Of a stretch of 17,043 bases of DNA, positions 15,824-17,043 are shown one piece after another (the first letter of the stretch is position 1; the number at the start of each line of letters is the position of its first letter). The notes below the pieces were generated by a model. The model ran no database searches. It was not told where the DNA came from and worked only from the letters and a program-made list of their open reading frames with translations. Source of the DNA: Bacteroidetes bacterium UBA7688 (GTDB lineage Bacteria; Bacteroidota; Bacteroidia; Chitinophagales; Chitinophagaceae); NCBI GenBank assembly GCA_002482815.1, contig DLGS01000226.1, forward strand, positions 1 through 17,043, given 5' to 3'. Both the position numbers and the translations under genes were made by a program.

Positions 15824-16153
15824 TTAATGTGCAGAAACATATTTCAATCCTACAATAGAACCAATCAAAGTAATTACAAAAAACAAACGCCAGAAGTCAG
15901 CCGGTTCCTTAAAAAACAAAATCCCAATCAGCACACTACCAACTGCTCCAATGCCTGTCCACACAGCATATGCAGTACCTATTGGCAACACTTTAGTAGC
16001 CTGCACCAATAAATACATACTGATAGCAAGACAGAGCAAAAATCCTGCAAACCACATATAATAAGTATTGCCGTTGGCATCTTTTGCTTTCCCTAAACAA
16101 GCAGCAAATCCAACTTCAAAAAAACCGGCTATGATGAGCATTATCCATTGCAT
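15824..16153 (-). CDS. sugE: SugE/Gdx-type small multidrug-resistance exporter
   Basis: A 109-residue inner-membrane protein with four helices, which acts as an antiparallel dimer and exports a cation in exchange for protons. The central Glu13 (IIAGFFEV) is present in helix 1. The helix 3 segment LPIGTAYAVWTGIGAVGSVL matches the SugE/Gdx subgroup closely. That subgroup exports guanidinium and, in some members, quaternary ammonium compounds, and differs from EmrE-type drug exporters. Ser45 and Trp65 occupy the positions of the substrate-site Ser and Trp of Gdx; position 16, usually Trp, is Phe here. Substrate is therefore inferred, most likely guanidinium. I see no guanidine riboswitch upstream; a -7 promoter box lies 21 nt before the ATG. 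It seems to be a single-gene transcript. Confidence 0.9.
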   Translation of the reverse strand: MQWIMLIIAGFFEVGFAACLGKAKDANGNTYYMWFAGFLLCLAISMYLLVQATKVLPIGTAYAVWTGIGAVGSVLIGILFFKEPADFWRLFFVITLIGSIVGLKYVSAH

Positions 16154-16173
16154 ACAGTGAACATTTTATTGCT

Positions 16174-16181
16174 CAAAAATA
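16174..16181 (-). promoter_or_regulatory. Bacteroidota -7 promoter box for the exporter
   Basis: Minus-strand TATTTTTG matches TAnnTTTG exactly, 20 nt before the ATG at 16153. About 21 nt further upstream a TTTCG gives a partial -33 element. Confidence 0.5.
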
Positions 16182-16211
16182 CCAAATAGAAAATGATAAT
16201 CACGAAAGAGT

Positions 16212-16354
16212 CTAAGTGCCTACACGACAAATAGATAAAACAATTATTCCGGCAAAAACGATAATTCCCATTATTATATACAGCATCTGGTTGGTCTTTG
16301 GTATAAGATACGGAAAGATAAGGGATGCAGTTGTGCCCTGTTACTTTTATTCAT
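16212..16354 (-). pseudogene. Possible small membrane protein, intact only with a frameshift
   Basis: On the minus strand a frame open from 16340 ends at a TAG at 16214-16212 and reads as a compact hydrophobic protein: SLIFPYLIPKTNQ, then a membrane helix LYIIMGIIVFAGIIVLSIC and a short charged tail RVGT. Inside this frame the first ATG, at 16286, gives only 24 residues. A better start, ATG at 16354 (MNKSNR), is out of frame by one; one extra base near the GGG at 16336-16338 would join it into a protein of about 47 residues. It lies between the rocD terminator and the exporter promoter. It may be a real small gene with a sequencing error, a decayed gene, or chance; no family is recognised. 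Confidence 0.22.
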
Positions 16355-16389
16355 AAAAAAATCGCCGTCGGAAAATTTCACGTCGGCGA
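16355..16389 (-). terminator. Intrinsic terminator of rocD
   Basis: On the minus strand TCGCCGACG (16389-16381) pairs with CGACGGCGA (16370-16362) with one A-A mismatch and a 10-nt loop, followed by seven T (16361-16355). It begins 22 nt after the rocD stop. The GC-rich stem stands out in AT-rich surroundings. Confidence 0.82.
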
Positions 16390-16410
16390 CCATAAATCAA
16401 TTTTTATAAA

Positions 16411-17043
16411 TTATAGTTGACTAAGGCTAGTTTTAATAATAGCAACACATTCATCCACCTGACTACGGGTGATGCATAAGGGAGGAGCAAAACGGATTTT
16501 ATCACCGTGCGTTGGTTTGGCCAGCAGACCATTTTCCATCATCTTCAGACATAGTTCCATTGCACCATCCTTGCCCAGGTTTTCGTTGTCTATCACTACA
16601 GCAGTAAATAATCCTTTACCACGCACCAGTTTTACATAAGGACTGTTTAATGCGTTCAATTGTGCACGGAAATAATCTCCCTGCACGATGGCATTGTTAC
16701 ACATATCTTCTTCCTGCAACACTTTCAGCGCTTCAATTGCCACTGCACAAGCAAGAGGATTACCGCCATAAGTGCTTCCGTGCTGGCCTGGTTTGATCAG
16801 CAACATAATTTCATTATCTGCCAAAACAGCTGAAACCGGTAAGGTTCCGCCGCTCAGGGCTTTACCTAAAATAACAATATCAGCCCGTACTTCTTCGTGC
16901 TCGCAGGCCAGCATTTTACCTGTACGACCAAGGCCTGTTTGTATTTCGTCGGCTATAAACAATACGTTCGCTGCTTTGCAAAGTGCCGCTGCTCTGCTCA
17001 GATATCCCTCATCCGGAACCACCACACCAGCTTCACCCTGTAT
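16411..17043 (-). CDS. rocD: Ornithine aminotransferase (N-terminal half outside the window)
   Basis: The last 210 residues of a PLP-dependent class-III aminotransferase, which converts ornithine and 2-oxoglutarate to glutamate semialdehyde and glutamate in arginine/ornithine breakdown and proline formation. The frame enters from the right edge with QGEAGVVVPDEGYL, so the family's conserved Glu is present. Then come the PLP-ring Asp in FIADEIQTGLGRTGK, the PLP-binding Lys in LGKALSGG (codon at 16861-16863), and STYGGNPLACAVAIEALKVL. The tail ends in the usual substrate-side segment IRFAPPLCITRSQ. The motif set fits ornithine rather than acetylornithine aminotransferase, though the two are close relatives. 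The gene ends in a strong terminator. Confidence 0.9.
   Translation of the reverse strand: MQGEAGVVVPDEGYLSRAAALCKAANVLFIADEIQTGLGRTGKMLACEHEEVRADIVILGKALSGGTLPVSAVLADNEIMLLIKPGQHGSTYGGNPLACAVAIEALKVLQEEDMCNNAIVQGDYFRAQLNALNSPYVKLVRGKGLFTAVVIDNENLGKDGAMELCLKMMENGLLAKPTHGDKIRFAPPLCITRSQVDECVAIIKTSLSQL

Noticed and set aside
16154..16240. Guanidine riboswitch upstream of the exporter
   Set aside because: The leader after the -7 box is only about 15 nt, too short for any known guanidine riboswitch class.
1..17043. Defence island, CRISPR array, prophage or insertion sequence
   Set aside because: No regular spaced repeats, transposase, integrase, terminal repeats or nuclease/helicase clusters are visible. 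The MutS-like and SMC ATPases show features of their own families and have no accessory partners next to them.

Overview
The window looks like ordinary chromosome from a member of the Bacteroidota, probably Sphingobacteriia/Chitinophagia-like, though I cannot name a genus. The signs are: -7 boxes of the form TAnnTTTG (1418-1425, 2993-3000, 3894-3901, 11190-11197, 16174-16181), almost no Shine-Dalgarno sequences, many signal peptides ending at A/Q, SxC lipoproteins, a secreted adhesin-like protein with Ig/PKD-like modules, a DUF4907-type protein, and a SusC-era style of TonB-dependent receptor. I see no tRNA, rRNA, CRISPR array, insertion sequence, phage gene or recognisable defence system.

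Layout. 1-1389 (minus): a small secreted DUF4907-like protein followed 35 nt later by a large secreted adhesin-like protein that runs off the left edge. 1569-2918 (plus): a stand-alone MutS-family ATPase lacking the mismatch-recognition domains. 3046-3768 (plus): an outer-membrane lipoprotein of unknown role. 3923-7221 (plus): a two-gene iron unit, a TonB-dependent siderophore receptor whose stop codon overlaps the start of a PepSY four-helix membrane protein (PiuB/FoxB type). This unit ends in a strong terminator, and a gene-free stretch of about 400 nt follows. 7633-11166 (minus): smc, the chromosome-condensation ATPase, with its own terminator. 11361-15080 (plus): a lipoprotein, gcvH, a VanZ-like membrane protein, another lipoprotein and uvrC, closely packed and probably partly co-transcribed. 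15163-15820 (plus): an outer-membrane beta-barrel protein whose signal peptide is split by a homopolymer frameshift. 15824-16153 (minus): a SugE/Gdx-type small multidrug-resistance exporter. 16411-17043 (minus): the C-terminal half of ornithine aminotransferase (rocD), cut by the right edge and followed by a terminator.

Functionally the window mixes housekeeping (smc, uvrC, gcvH, rocD), envelope and iron-uptake genes, and several uncharacterised surface proteins. I did not find a convincing new multi-gene system. The observations most worth checking are the frameshifted outer-membrane protein with two 8-nt homopolymers in its signal-peptide region, a terminator-like hairpin buried in the start of the VanZ-like coding region right behind gcvH, a cryptic hydrophobic small reading frame between rocD and the exporter, and a perfect inverted repeat at the start of the MutS-like gene.
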